From positions 1 to 22,804 of the forward strand of contig CAKTPR010000028.1 in NCBI GenBank assembly GCA_934591725.1: a DNA stretch of 22,804 bases. The letters are read 5' to 3'. A model generated the notes under the pieces. The model did no database searches and had not been told where the DNA came from. It saw only the letters and a list, made by a program, of their open reading frames with translations. The stretch comes from an uncultured Oscillospiraceae bacterium (GTDB lineage: Bacteria; Bacillota; Clostridia; Oscillospirales; Oscillospiraceae). Both the position numbers and the translations under genes were made by a program. Positions 1 through 7,434 of the stretch are shown here, one piece after another (the stretch's first letter is position 1; each line of letters begins with the position of its first letter).

Positions 1-773
1 CTGGCGGCGGCGACGTTCAGAGAATCCACCCCGTGGGACATCGGGATGCGCACAGTATAGTCGCAGTGCTCGATGGTGTCATTGGCAAGCCCGTCGCCCT
101 CGGTGCCGAGGACTACCGCAAGCTTTTCCTCCGCCGTGAGACGGGGATCGGCGATGCTCAGCGAGTCCTCCCGCAGTGCCATCGCGGCTGTTTTGAAGCC
201 CAGCCCGTGCAGGAAATTGTGCCAGCCGTCCGGCAGATACGTCCACGGCACCTGAAATACCGTGCCCATGCTGACCCTTATCGCGCGGCGGTAAAGCGGG
301 TCGCTCCCGGCGCTGGTGAGGAGCACGGCGTCCATTCCGAGCGCCGCGGCAGAGCGGAAGATCGCGCCGATGTTCGTCGGGTTCATGACGTTTTCAAGCA
401 CGGCAACGCGCGAAGCGCCGCGGCAAAGCTCCGCCGCCTCCGGCAGCTTCGGCCGGCGCATGGCGCAGAGCATACCGCGCGTGAGGTGAAAGCCGGTAAG
501 CTCCGTCAGCACCTCAAGCGGCGCTGCGAAAACCGGAATATCACCGCAGCGCTCGACAAGCTCCCGTCCCTTTCCCTCGACGTGCTTTGTCTCCATCAGC
601 ATGGAGACCGGCACGCAGCCTGCGTCCAGCGCGCGTTCTATGACGATGGGGCTCTCGGCGATGAACAGGGCGTTTTCCGGATCGGCGCGATTCACCAGCT
701 GGTTCTCGGTAAGGCGCGCGTATATATCCAGCTCCGGCGCGGAGAAATCGTTTATCTCAATAACATTCGGCAT
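1..773 (-). CDS. TrmH/SpoU-family RNA 2'-O-methyltransferase (partial, C-terminus off window)
   Basis: This protein probably transfers methyl from S-adenosylmethionine to a ribose 2'-OH in rRNA or tRNA. Translating the minus strand from the ATG at 773 gives about 257 residues with no stop. All three SpoU signatures are visible: NPTNIGAIFRSAAALG near the middle, LGTEGDGL, and IPMSHGVDSLNVAAA just before the window edge. The knotted SPOUT domain is therefore nearly complete and only the last residues are missing. A roughly 100-residue N-terminal part precedes it and probably handles RNA binding. The gene is monocistronic at its 5' end, with its own promoter at 807-835. The family is certain; which nucleotide is modified cannot be read from the sequence. 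Confidence 0.93.
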   Translation of the reverse strand, partial: MPNVIEINDFSAPELDIYARLTENQLVNRADPENALFIAESPIVIERALDAGCVPVSMLMETKHVEGKGRELVERCGDIPVFAAPLEVLTELTGFHLTRGMLCAMRRPKLPEAAELCRGASRVAVLENVMNPTNIGAIFRSAAALGMDAVLLTSAGSDPLYRRAIRVSMGTVFQVPWTYLPDGWHNFLHGLGFKTAAMALREDSLSIADPRLTAEEKLAVVLGTEGDGLANDTIEHCDYTVRIPMSHGVDSLNVAAA

Positions 774-806
774 GGCAAAACCTGCTTTTCGTAAGACTTT
801 GCGACA

Positions 807-835
807 ATTATATAAGCATACGCAGGATATTTCAA
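807..835 (-). promoter_or_regulatory. Sigma-A promoter of the TrmH-family gene
   Basis: On the minus strand a TTGAAA -35 (835-830) is followed after 17 bp by a perfect TATAAT -10 (812-807). The start codon lies 34 bp downstream of the -10. Confidence 0.75.
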
Positions 836-858
836 TATTGAGAATTTACAAATTAATG

Positions 859-886
859 TTGACTGAGCCGAAAGCTGTGTTAATAT
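859..886 (+). promoter_or_regulatory. Probable promoter of the Cys-rich membrane protein gene
   Basis: TTGACT (859-864), a 16-bp spacer and TAATAT (881-886) lie about 35 bp before the ATG at 921. The region is AT-rich and divergent from the TrmH promoter. The -10 is imperfect. Confidence 0.5.
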
Positions 887-920
887 ATCTTAAGATAAGA
901 ATTATTTTGAAGGTTTGGAA

Positions 921-1706
921 ATGCAGAAGAAAAAGATAAAGATCTCCGTTATATCCCAGATACATTACGGTAAGCTCATCCTGCGCTCCCTGCTGCTCGC
1001 CGCGGCGCTCACGGCCTATATCGTCAGCCATCTCAACGGCAGCGGCTCCATGTTCGGCGGCTATGACAGCGTGTGGATATGGATCGCGGTGCTGGCAATA
1101 TACGCCGTCGAGATGGTGCTGCGCTGCTTCCCGTCGGATTATGAGAGCATGGGCTGCCAGAAGCAGTTCAAAAAGAATTTCAAGCCGAACCAGTCTTTCG
1201 ATAAAAAGGCTCTGCGGCGTGATTCGTATAAGAGCACCGTCCCGGTCATCATATTCTGGACGCTGCCGAACCTGCTGTTCATCTGGCTGTATAAGCAGGG
1301 CATCTTCGACTGGGGCATCATGGTGCTGCTGTCGATCTTCTACTCTGTGTGCGACATGATCTGCATCCTGTTCTTCTGCCCGTTCCAGACGTGGCTGATG
1401 AAGAACAAGTGCTGCAATACCTGCCGGATATATAACTGGGACTATATAATGATGTTCACGCCGCTGCTCGTCGTCGATAATCCCTACGCCAAGTGCCTTG
1501 TCGCACTGAGCCTGCTGCTGCTCATCCGCTGGGAGCTGAACTACTTCATGCACCCAGAGCGCTTTTACGAGCAGACGAACTGCGCCCTCTCCTGCGCCAA
1601 CTGCAAAGAGAAGCTGTGCCACCACAAAAAGCAGCTGCGCAGCTTCCATAAAAAGCTGTTCTCCCAGCTGCACACCCACGGCAGCAGCGGTCTGCCGCAG
1701 CATTAA
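921..1706 (+). CDS. Cysteine-rich polytopic membrane protein, unknown function
   Basis: I do not recognise this 261-residue protein. It has about five hydrophobic segments, near residues 19-38, 51-68, 106-124, 132-152 and 178-203. A basic loop at about 80-105 separates the second and third. It is rich in cysteines, 13 in all. One group is C153 and C164-C165-x2-C168 after the fourth segment; another is C221-x3-C225-x2-C228-x4-C233 in the basic C-terminal tail. This spacing suggests metal or iron-sulfur binding or disulfide formation, which is an inference only. An upstream in-frame TTG at 915 exists, but the GAAGG at 909-913 is correctly spaced only for ATG 921. The gene stands alone between a divergent promoter and a shared terminator. 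Confidence 0.8.
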   Translation: MQKKKIKISVISQIHYGKLILRSLLLAAALTAYIVSHLNGSGSMFGGYDSVWIWIAVLAIYAVEMVLRCFPSDYESMGCQKQFKKNFKPNQSFDKKALRRDSYKSTVPVIIFWTLPNLLFIWLYKQGIFDWGIMVLLSIFYSVCDMICILFFCPFQTWLMKNKCCNTCRIYNWDYIMMFTPLLVVDNPYAKCLVALSLLLLIRWELNYFMHPERFYEQTNCALSCANCKEKLCHHKKQLRSFHKKLFSQLHTHGSSGLPQH

Positions 1707-1723
1707 TTCAATAAGCTGTATAA

Positions 1724-1759
1724 CTAAAAGCTGCACGGTGATCGCCGTGCAGCTTTTAG
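1724..1759. terminator. Bidirectional intrinsic terminator
   Basis: A perfect 15-bp stem (1724-1738 with 1745-1759) has a 6-nt loop. It begins with CTAAAAG and ends with CTTTTAG, so T-rich tracts follow on both strands. It sits between the convergent membrane-protein gene and the amino-sugar operon and can serve both. Confidence 0.9.
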
Positions 1760-1765
1760 TTTTAT

Positions 1766-2425
1766 TCACTTCTTCGTAACGATGTGATCCTTATCCTTGT
1801 AGATGCTGTTCGCGGGGATAACGCCGCGCACGCAGGAGGTCGGATAAATGTTCGAGCAGCGGCCAACGACCGTGCCGGGATTGAGGACGCTGTTGCAGCC
1901 GACCTCGACGTTGTCGCCGAGCATCGCGCCGAACTTCTTGCGTCCGGTCTCGATAGGCGCGCCGGGAACCTTGACGGTGACAAGGGTCTTGTCGCTCTTG
2001 ACATTGCTGGTTATCGAGCCTGCGCCCATGTGCGCCTTGTAGCCGAGGACGGAGTCGCCGACGTAGTTATAGTGCGGGGTCTGGACGTTGTCGAACAGGA
2101 CGACGTTCTTGAGCTCAACGGAGTTGCCGACGACGGCGTTCTTGCCGACAATGGCGCTGCCGCGGATGAACGCGCAGTGGCGGATCTCCGCGCCGTGGTC
2201 TATGATGCAGGGCGCGCCGAGGTATGCCGAGGGGAACACCTTCGCGTCCTTCGCCACCCATACGCCCTCGCTGGGGTTATCGAATTCGTCCGGGTCGAGC
2301 GTGGGGCCGAGCTTGAGGATGAAATCCTTTATCCCGTCAAGAACCTCCCAGGGGTAGGTCTTGCCGTCGAACAGTTCCTTTGCGATAGTCTTATCCAGAT
2401 CAAGAAGCTCTTTTATTTCAACCAT
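1766..2425 (-). CDS. Left-handed beta-helix protein resembling the GlmU acetyltransferase domain
   Basis: This 219-residue protein probably acts on amino-sugar phosphates in the UDP-GlcNAc pathway. After an N-terminal helical stretch of about 50 residues comes a hexapeptide-repeat left-handed beta-helix (about 55-205). The segment HYNYVGDSVLG (118-128) aligns with GlmU's HLTYLGDAEIG, which carries the acetyltransferase catalytic histidine. GAGSITSN (134-141) matches GlmU's GAGTITCN. The pyrophosphorylase (nucleotidyltransferase) domain of GlmU is absent. Start ATG 2425 is chosen because it lies 10 bp after the glmM stop; the open frame extends further but into glmM. Being third in an operon after a NagB-like gene and glmM supports glucosamine-1-phosphate N-acetylation. 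Some databases label similar proteins UDP-GlcNAc pyrophosphorylase, which the domain content does not support. Confidence 0.82.
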   Translation of the reverse strand: MVEIKELLDLDKTIAKELFDGKTYPWEVLDGIKDFILKLGPTLDPDEFDNPSEGVWVAKDAKVFPSAYLGAPCIIDHGAEIRHCAFIRGSAIVGKNAVVGNSVELKNVVLFDNVQTPHYNYVGDSVLGYKAHMGAGSITSNVKSDKTLVTVKVPGAPIETGRKKFGAMLGDNVEVGCNSVLNPGTVVGRCSNIYPTSCVRGVIPANSIYKDKDHIVTKK

Positions 2426-2435
2426 TTTCCTTACC

Positions 2436-3788
2436 TCATTTGACTCTGACGAGCTTGCCCGCATCTGCCATTGCGGCGATTATGGCGTCTACCTTCTCCT
2501 CGCACAGCTCGTGCGTGGACGCTTCCGACATAACGCGCAGCAGCGGCTCGGTGCCGCTCTTGCGCAGCAGGACGCGGCCGTTGTCGCCAAGCTCAGCCTC
2601 GGCCTTCGCGACCGCCGCCTTGACCTTTTCGTCGTTGAGCGTCTCGTCCTTATCGGTGACGATGACGTTCTTCAGTACCTGCGGGTACATGGTCATACCT
2701 GAGGCGAGCACGGAGAGCGGCTCCTTCGTCTCGGTTATGGCTTCCATGACCTTAATTGCGGTCAGCAGGCCGTCGCCGGTGTTCGCGAGGCGGCCGAAGA
2801 TGATGTGGCCGGACTGCTCGCCGCCGATCAGGTGGCCGTTCTGGCGCATATTCTCGGCAACGTACTTGTCGCCGACGGCGGTCTTTTCATAGCCGATGCC
2901 CAGCTCGTCGAGCGCCTTGTACAGGCCCATGTTGGACATGACGGTCGTGACGACCTTGGAGTTGCCGAAGGCGCCGCGCTCCTTCATGTACTTTGCGCAG
3001 ACGTACATGATATGGTCGCCGTTTATCTCGTTGCCCTTCTCGTCGACGGCAAGGCAGCGGTCAGCGTCGCCGTCAAAGGCGAAGCCGACGTCAAGCCCGT
3101 TGTCGACAACGAACTTCTGGAGGTTATGTATATGCGTCGAGCCGCAGTCGACGTTGATGTTCAGACCGTCGGGCTTGTTTGCGAGCACGTAGGTGTCCGC
3201 GCCGAGGGCGTCGAACACGCTCTTTGCCATCTGCCATGTGCTGCCGTTGGCGCAGTCAAGGCCGATCCTGCGTCCCTTATAGGAGCGCGTCGCGAGGGAG
3301 ATGAGGTAGCCTATATAGCGATTGCGTCCGGCGGCGTAGTCCACCGTGCAGCCGATCTGCTCGCGCTGGGCGTATGGCAGCTGCTCATCGGAGTCGAGGT
3401 ATTCCTCTATCTTGTCGAGCAGGGACTCTTCCATCTTCTCGCCGTCGCCGTTGAGGAGCTTTATGCCGTTGTCGTAGTACGGATTGTGGCTTGCAGAGAT
3501 CATGATGCCGCAGTCGAAATCGTCCGCGCGCGCGATGTAGGACACGCTCGGCGTGGAGGTGACGTGCAGCAGGTACGCGTCCGCACCGGAGGCCGTGAGC
3601 CCCGCGCAGAGCGCCGATTCAAACATATAGCTCGAACGGCGGGTGTCCTTGCCGATGACCACCTTTGCCCTGTGCGCCTTGCTGCTGTAGTACCAGCCGA
3701 GATAGCGGCCTATGCGGAAGGCGTGGTCGACCGTCAGATTTACGTTTGCTTCCCCGCGGAAGCCGTCAGTTCCGAAATATTTACCCAT
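2436..3788 (-). CDS. glmM: Phosphoglucosamine mutase GlmM
   Basis: GlmM interconverts glucosamine-6-phosphate and glucosamine-1-phosphate on the cytosolic route to UDP-GlcNAc and peptidoglycan. The 450-residue length is typical. The N-terminus YFGTDGFRG is characteristic of the family. The phosphoserine loop SASHNP places the catalytic serine at about 100. The metal-binding loop DGDADR is at 239-244, and the C-terminal phosphate-binding loop RKSGTEP is at about 409-415. An AGGAGG ribosome-binding site precedes ATG 3788. It lies 14 bp after the NagB-like gene and 10 bp before the beta-helix gene, so the three are probably co-transcribed. Confidence 0.96.
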   Translation of the reverse strand: MGKYFGTDGFRGEANVNLTVDHAFRIGRYLGWYYSSKAHRAKVVIGKDTRRSSYMFESALCAGLTASGADAYLLHVTSTPSVSYIARADDFDCGIMISASHNPYYDNGIKLLNGDGEKMEESLLDKIEEYLDSDEQLPYAQREQIGCTVDYAAGRNRYIGYLISLATRSYKGRRIGLDCANGSTWQMAKSVFDALGADTYVLANKPDGLNINVDCGSTHIHNLQKFVVDNGLDVGFAFDGDADRCLAVDEKGNEINGDHIMYVCAKYMKERGAFGNSKVVTTVMSNMGLYKALDELGIGYEKTAVGDKYVAENMRQNGHLIGGEQSGHIIFGRLANTGDGLLTAIKVMEAITETKEPLSVLASGMTMYPQVLKNVIVTDKDETLNDEKVKAAVAKAEAELGDNGRVLLRKSGTEPLLRVMSEASTHELCEEKVDAIIAAMADAGKLVRVK

Positions 3789-3802
3789 TGTTTCCTCCTG
3801 AA

Positions 3803-4501
3803 TTAGAGTCTGGATGCCGCCGCGGTATCAAGATACACGGTGACCTCCGTAGGAATTTGCAAGAATGATGCAGGTATATATGTAATGGTCTTGCCATAAA
3901 CCATCTCAAAAACGGCCGCGGCCTTATCCTCGCCCTCTGCAAGCAGGATGATATTCCTCGCCTCGGTCAGAGTTTTGATGCCCATCGTCACGGCGTATCC
4001 GGGCATGTTCGCCTCCGTATAGCCGCGCTCGGAGAGCTGGCGCTTTGTTCTGTCCGTCAGCTTCTGGACATGGGTATGCGAATCAAACGGCGTTGCAGGC
4101 TCGTTGTAGCCGATGTGCGCGTCCTGACCGATGCCGAGCACGGCAAAGTCGAGTCCGCCAAGGCGCTCTATGAGCTGGTCGTATTCCTCCGGTGCTTCCG
4201 CGTCCGGGAAAAAGCAGTTCTCAACGCTTATATCCGCCGCGCGCAGCAGCTGTTCTCTCAGGAACTCTTCGCAGTCATGTCTCCCGGAAAACTCCGCCAC
4301 CGCGAAGATGCGCGCGTTTTTCAGACTGACCTCGCCCGCGGCGCACATTTCACCGAGCCGCTTATACAGCCCTTTCATATCGCGCCCCGCGGCGAGGGCT
4401 ATCACCGCGTCAGGCTTTGCGCTGATGATATCCTTTATCTGCCGCGCGGCCTGTTCTTCTATTTTGGATGCTTCGCCTTTGATAATTTTCAATTCAGACA
4501 T
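3803..4501 (-). CDS. NagB-like glucosamine-6-phosphate deaminase homologue with an altered active site
   Basis: The 232-residue protein aligns end to end with glucosamine-6-phosphate deaminase/isomerase (NagB). VLGIGQDAHIGYNEP (121-135) keeps the residues equivalent to E. coli Asp141, His143 and Glu148 (D127, H129, E134). YAVTMGIKTLTEARNIILLAEG (169-190) matches the conserved C-terminal block. Two expected elements are changed. The DEY motif carrying catalytic Asp72 reads AEF here (A69), and the phosphate loop (GGTP in E. coli) reads AAGRDM. It is first in an operon with glmM, an anabolic rather than catabolic context. It may use another sugar phosphate, have lost deaminase activity, or be regulatory. 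The family is certain, the activity is not. The ribosome-binding site (AGGGG) is very close to ATG 4501. Confidence 0.85.
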   Translation of the reverse strand: MSELKIIKGEASKIEEQAARQIKDIISAKPDAVIALAAGRDMKGLYKRLGEMCAAGEVSLKNARIFAVAEFSGRHDCEEFLREQLLRAADISVENCFFPDAEAPEEYDQLIERLGGLDFAVLGIGQDAHIGYNEPATPFDSHTHVQKLTDRTKRQLSERGYTEANMPGYAVTMGIKTLTEARNIILLAEGEDKAAAVFEMVYGKTITYIPASFLQIPTEVTVYLDTAAASRL

Positions 4502-4566
4502 CCCCTATAATTTCACGCTCATCGGGAACACTACCAGAGTAAGTTTATCTGTCAGGAGCGTTCCCC

Positions 4567-5247
4567 ATGGCAATAATAATCATCAGGACAATAATAATAT
4601 ATCTCGCGCTGCTCGTCACGATGCGTGTTCTCGGCAAACGGCAGCTCGGCGAATTGGAGCTGTCGGAGTTCGTCGTCGCCGCGCTCATCGCAGATCTCGC
4701 CTCGCACCCGCTCCAGGATCTCGGAATACCGATGATAAACGGCCTTGTGCCTATCTTCACGCTCTTCTGCTGCGAGGTGCTCATCACAGGGCTGAGTCTC
4801 AAAAGCATCCGCCTGCGCGGCTTTCTCTTCGGTAAGCCGAGCTTTCTCATCGTGCGCGGAAAGATCGATCAGGCGGAGATGCGCAAAAGCCGCTTCACAT
4901 CTGAAGAGCTGATGCAGGAGCTGCGCAGCAAGAGCTGCACGGATATAAGCTCCGTCGAATACGGCATACTTGAGACGGACGGTACGCTGAACGTCATCCT
5001 CTTCCCTGCCGAGCGCCCCTCCACAGCCGGGCAGCTTGGGATAAGCACATCGGACGGCGGCTATCCGAGCATCGTCATAAGCGACGGGCGCGTGATAGAT
5101 ACGAACCTGCAAAAGCTCGGCCTTGACCGGAACTGGCTCAGCGCGGAGCTGAAGCGTCAGGGCAAGGGCAGCGAAAAGGACATTTTCCTCATGACCGTGA
5201 ACCAGAGCCGCGAGGTCTATATCTCCGTAAAGGAGGCCGTGCAATGA
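4567..5247 (+). CDS. DUF421 (YetF-type) membrane protein
   Basis: This 226-residue membrane protein belongs to the YetF/YrbG DUF421 family, whose molecular role is unknown. Hydrophobic segments lie at about 2-18, 33-50 and 57-78, followed by a cytosolic alpha/beta domain (about 85-225). The family signature RVLGKRQLGELELSEFVVA (20-38) between the first two segments is clear. FLIVRGKID and EELMQELRSK follow, as in other members. An AGGAG ribosome-binding site at 4554-4558 supports ATG 4567. The stop overlaps the start of the next gene by 4 bp, so the two are translationally coupled. Confidence 0.9.
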   Translation: MAIIIIRTIIIYLALLVTMRVLGKRQLGELELSEFVVAALIADLASHPLQDLGIPMINGLVPIFTLFCCEVLITGLSLKSIRLRGFLFGKPSFLIVRGKIDQAEMRKSRFTSEELMQELRSKSCTDISSVEYGILETDGTLNVILFPAERPSTAGQLGISTSDGGYPSIVISDGRVIDTNLQKLGLDRNWLSAELKRQGKGSEKDIFLMTVNQSREVYISVKEAVQ

Positions 5248-5624
5248 AAAAGGAAGCCATCGCAGGTGCGGTGCTCACACTGCTCATCGCGCTGTCGGCA
5301 TGGAACATATATTCCATTGACGCGCTGACCGACGGCATCGGCGATTCGCTGCGTATGTCGCAGGCGCTCGCGGACATCGGCGACTTTGACAGCGCCAAGA
5401 CTGAGCTTGACAAAGGTCTGAAGCTCTGGCTGAACGCCGACGGCTATACCCATATCTTTCTCCGCCACCCGGAGATCGATTCGACCACCGACGCTTTTTA
5501 TGAGCTTCAGGAGCTGCTGCTCGACGGCGGCGGCGACGGCTGTGCCGCGGCCTATGACAAGCTGCGCTATCACCTGGAGAGCATCCGCAGCATGGAGCAT
5601 ATCTCTGTCGGGAGCGTGCTGTGA
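5244..5624 (+). CDS. DUF4363-family membrane-anchored protein
   Basis: This small 126-residue protein has one N-terminal hydrophobic segment (about 5-22) and a predominantly helical extracytoplasmic remainder. Size, layout and position directly after a DUF421 gene match DUF4363 proteins, which commonly accompany YetF-type proteins in Clostridia; in Bacillus, DUF421 proteins occur in sporulation and spore-germination settings. The function is unknown. It shares an ATGA overlap with the upstream gene. The family assignment rests on context and general pattern rather than a sharp motif. Confidence 0.72.
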   Translation: MKKEAIAGAVLTLLIALSAWNIYSIDALTDGIGDSLRMSQALADIGDFDSAKTELDKGLKLWLNADGYTHIFLRHPEIDSTTDAFYELQELLLDGGGDGCAAAYDKLRYHLESIRSMEHISVGSVL

Positions 5625-5634
5625 TTTATATGTA

Positions 5635-6090
5635 TCACTTATCGGTGAGGAGCTTTGTCAGCTCCTCCATGAAGGTGTTGATATCCTTGAAGCTGCGGTA
5701 GACCGACGCGAAGCGGACATATGCCACCTCGTCCACGTTCTTGAGACGGGACATGACCATCTCGCCTATATCGACCGTCTTCACCTCGCGCTCAAGATTG
5801 CTCTGGAGCTCCTGCTCTATATCGTCTGCAATGCCCTCAAGCGTCGCGAGCGGGACAGGGCGCTTCTCGCAGGCTCTCACCATGCCGTTTATGAGCTTGA
5901 CCTTATCGAAGGACTGGCGGCTCCCGTCGCGCTTGACGACGACCAGCGGCAGTCTCTCAATGATCTCATATGTAGTAAAGCGCTTCTGGCAGGCAAGGCA
6001 CTCGCGGCGGCGGCGTATCGTTGCGCCCTCCTCTGCCGGGCGTGAATCGATGACCTTGCTCTCGGTATATCCGCAAAACGGGCATTTCAT
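5635..6090 (-). CDS. nrdR: Transcriptional repressor NrdR
   Basis: NrdR is the ATP/dATP-responsive zinc-finger repressor of ribonucleotide reductase genes. The 151-residue length is standard. The zinc ribbon uses C3, C6, C31 and C34 (MKCPFC and ECLAC), with the signature RRRRECLACQKRFTTYE at 26-42. The ATP-cone domain follows, from about residue 49 to 139. The gene stands alone with its own promoter and is convergent with the DUF4363 gene only 10 bp away. No ribonucleotide reductase gene is in the window. Confidence 0.97.
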   Translation of the reverse strand: MKCPFCGYTESKVIDSRPAEEGATIRRRRECLACQKRFTTYEIIERLPLVVVKRDGSRQSFDKVKLINGMVRACEKRPVPLATLEGIADDIEQELQSNLEREVKTVDIGEMVMSRLKNVDEVAYVRFASVYRSFKDINTFMEELTKLLTDK

Positions 6091-6126
6091 ATATTTTTCT
6101 CTCCCAATCCCAAAAATAGCGACTGT

Positions 6127-6155
6127 ATTATATCATAGGAAGTTCCGCATTTCCA
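6127..6155 (-). promoter_or_regulatory. Probable nrdR promoter
   Basis: On the minus strand TGGAAA (6155-6150), a 17-bp spacer and a perfect TATAAT (6132-6127) lie 36 bp before the nrdR ATG. The rest of 6091-6302 is AT-rich and shows no ORF I would support. Confidence 0.65.
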
Positions 6156-6302
6156 CAGTAATTATAAACAATTACGGCTTTCCTGTACAGTCAGCTTCCA
6201 CAAAAGTTATGTAATTTAAGTTCCGTCAACTTTTTTACGTTAATTATATTAAGTAAATTAAATTACGTATACCTATATTCTCCCGTCATGCGCTGTACGC
6301 AA

Positions 6303-6338
6303 AACATCCCTGAGCTTCACCCGAAGCTCAGGGATGTT
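6303..6338 (-). terminator. Intrinsic terminator of the 6.3-8.5 kb island
   Basis: A perfect 16-bp stem (6303-6318 with 6323-6338) has an ACCC loop. On the minus strand it ends in TTTT, directly downstream of the last gene of the island (stop at 6349). Confidence 0.85.
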
Positions 6339-6348
6339 ATAGGTCAAT

Positions 6349-6813
6349 TCAGCATATTTTACTGGCAGCTTGGGCTATTTTCTTCCACCTCGAATGATCG
6401 CTCTTGATCTTTTCAGATGTTTTCTGAGCAATAGAGCACCTGTTCAGCGGTTCTGCCAGTCTGAAAAGCTCCGCCAATCTTCTGAACTCTTTCTTTCGTA
6501 AGGGGTCATCTATCATTTCTTCGCATTGGCAAAGCAGTTCATCGGCATAGTTTTCAAGAATAACAGCCGCCGCACCGTACATATCGTCTCTGTCCTCACT
6601 GTGCAGCGCAAGCTCAAGCAGCATATCAAAGCCCGGAAGCGGAGTCTTGTAGAATCCGTTTTCTTTTCCCCAGCCGAAGTCGTATAGCTCCGTCTTTACC
6701 CATACCGAATTATCGTTCGGATCAATCGCCGTGCCGGCGTCTTTCGGAACCAGCCCGAAATCAAGAGCGTTGCATTTATTGAATCTCACGCTCATCACAA
6801 AATATTTTCCCAT
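6349..6813 (-). CDS. Hypothetical protein, paralogue A of the island (YDFGWG / YGAAAVI family)
   Basis: I do not recognise this soluble 154-residue protein. It shares two blocks with the protein encoded at 8034-8516: LYDFGWGKENGF (43-54) and MYGAAAVILENYADELL (78-94). Between them lies a short hydrophobic helix, and after them an acidic then basic helical tail ending in W143-x2-I-A. The open frame extends upstream to a GTG at 6873. ATG 6813 is preferred because it aligns with the paralogue's N-terminus (KYFVMSVRF against RYFYITIHF) and lies just after the end of the upstream reading frame at 6828; an ATG at 6831 overlapping that stop is an alternative. The last gene before a strong terminator. 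An immunity-type or HEAT-like helical protein is conceivable but unproven. Confidence 0.7.
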   Translation of the reverse strand: MGKYFVMSVRFNKCNALDFGLVPKDAGTAIDPNDNSVWVKTELYDFGWGKENGFYKTPLPGFDMLLELALHSEDRDDMYGAAAVILENYADELLCQCEEMIDDPLRKKEFRRLAELFRLAEPLNRCSIAQKTSEKIKSDHSRWKKIAQAASKIC

Positions 6814-6827
6814 CACTTCACCCATAT

Positions 6828-7408
6828 TCATCGGTTTATCCGTTTCTCCGTGAACGTCATATTTTCTATCCACGGCTCAAGCTCCCGGTCTATCTGCTCC
6901 CGCCATTCCGCCGGGAAGTACTACTTTACCTCACCGTATATCTCAGGGCTGTACTGAAAATATGCTATGTAGTCATGCTTCTTCCCGAGCTTGCGCACAA
7001 AGTCACATTTCTCTTTTTCTCTGAGGCATCTCTTTGCAAAGTATATCCAGAACGTATTCTGTACATCCGGTGATGACACATCGAGAACGGCTATGCCATA
7101 TCCACAAATTCATCCCACGAGAATTTGTACACACGCTTCGGCTCATACATGATTATTCCTGTCTGCGATATTGAAAACTTGTATGCTGATATGCTGGTGA
7201 ACATGAGATAAATATCAAGAACTATGCCTATAAATATATCGGCAAAAATTACACATGCAGCCCAGTCCAATTCCATTTTTTCTAATACGGTGACTGCTGC
7301 AAAGAATCCCATGCACAGAAGCAAAAACACAAGCCCGGCTCTCTGTGCCGCCCCGGATATGTATGAGACTCTGTATTTTTTGACGCCGTCCTTATCATCT
7401 TTCCGCAT
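6828..7408 (-). pseudogene. Broken gene for a two-TM membrane protein with a PH-like C-terminal domain
   Basis: The intact 5' part starts at ATG 7408 behind a GGGGGTGAG ribosome-binding site (a GTG at 7417 is also in frame). It encodes two hydrophobic helices followed by beta-rich YKFSISQTGIIMYEPKRVYKFSWDEF, here split as YKFSISQTGIIMYEP then KRVYKFSWDEF, and stops at 7091. From about 7094 another minus frame continues at once with IAVLDVSSPDVQNTFWIYF. It runs to an amber codon at 6923-6921, then resumes with YFPAEWREQIDRELEPWIE until a TGA at 6830-6828. A one-base frameshift near 7095 plus one nonsense change (CAG to TAG would fit) reunite about 195 residues. The layout resembles membrane proteins with a bacterial PH-like domain. 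Function unknown. Confidence 0.75.
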
Positions 7409-7434
7409 ACGGCTCACCCCCGATGTTTCCGTAT

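Noticed and set aside
2805..3806. Plus-strand frame (333 codons) opposite glmM
   Set aside because: It is the antisense of an unmistakable GlmM with all catalytic loops, and its composition (Val/Ala/Asp-rich) is typical of shadows in GC-rich DNA.
4524..4565. GGGAAC / GTTCCC inverted repeat in the gap between the NagB-like and DUF421 genes
   Set aside because: The arms are six bases and about 30 bases apart, so chance is likely.
6921..6923. Amber codon read as an amino acid (recoding)
   Set aside because: The neighbouring zinc-ribbon gene ends naturally with TAG, and the same broken gene also has a frameshift, so a pseudogene is simpler.
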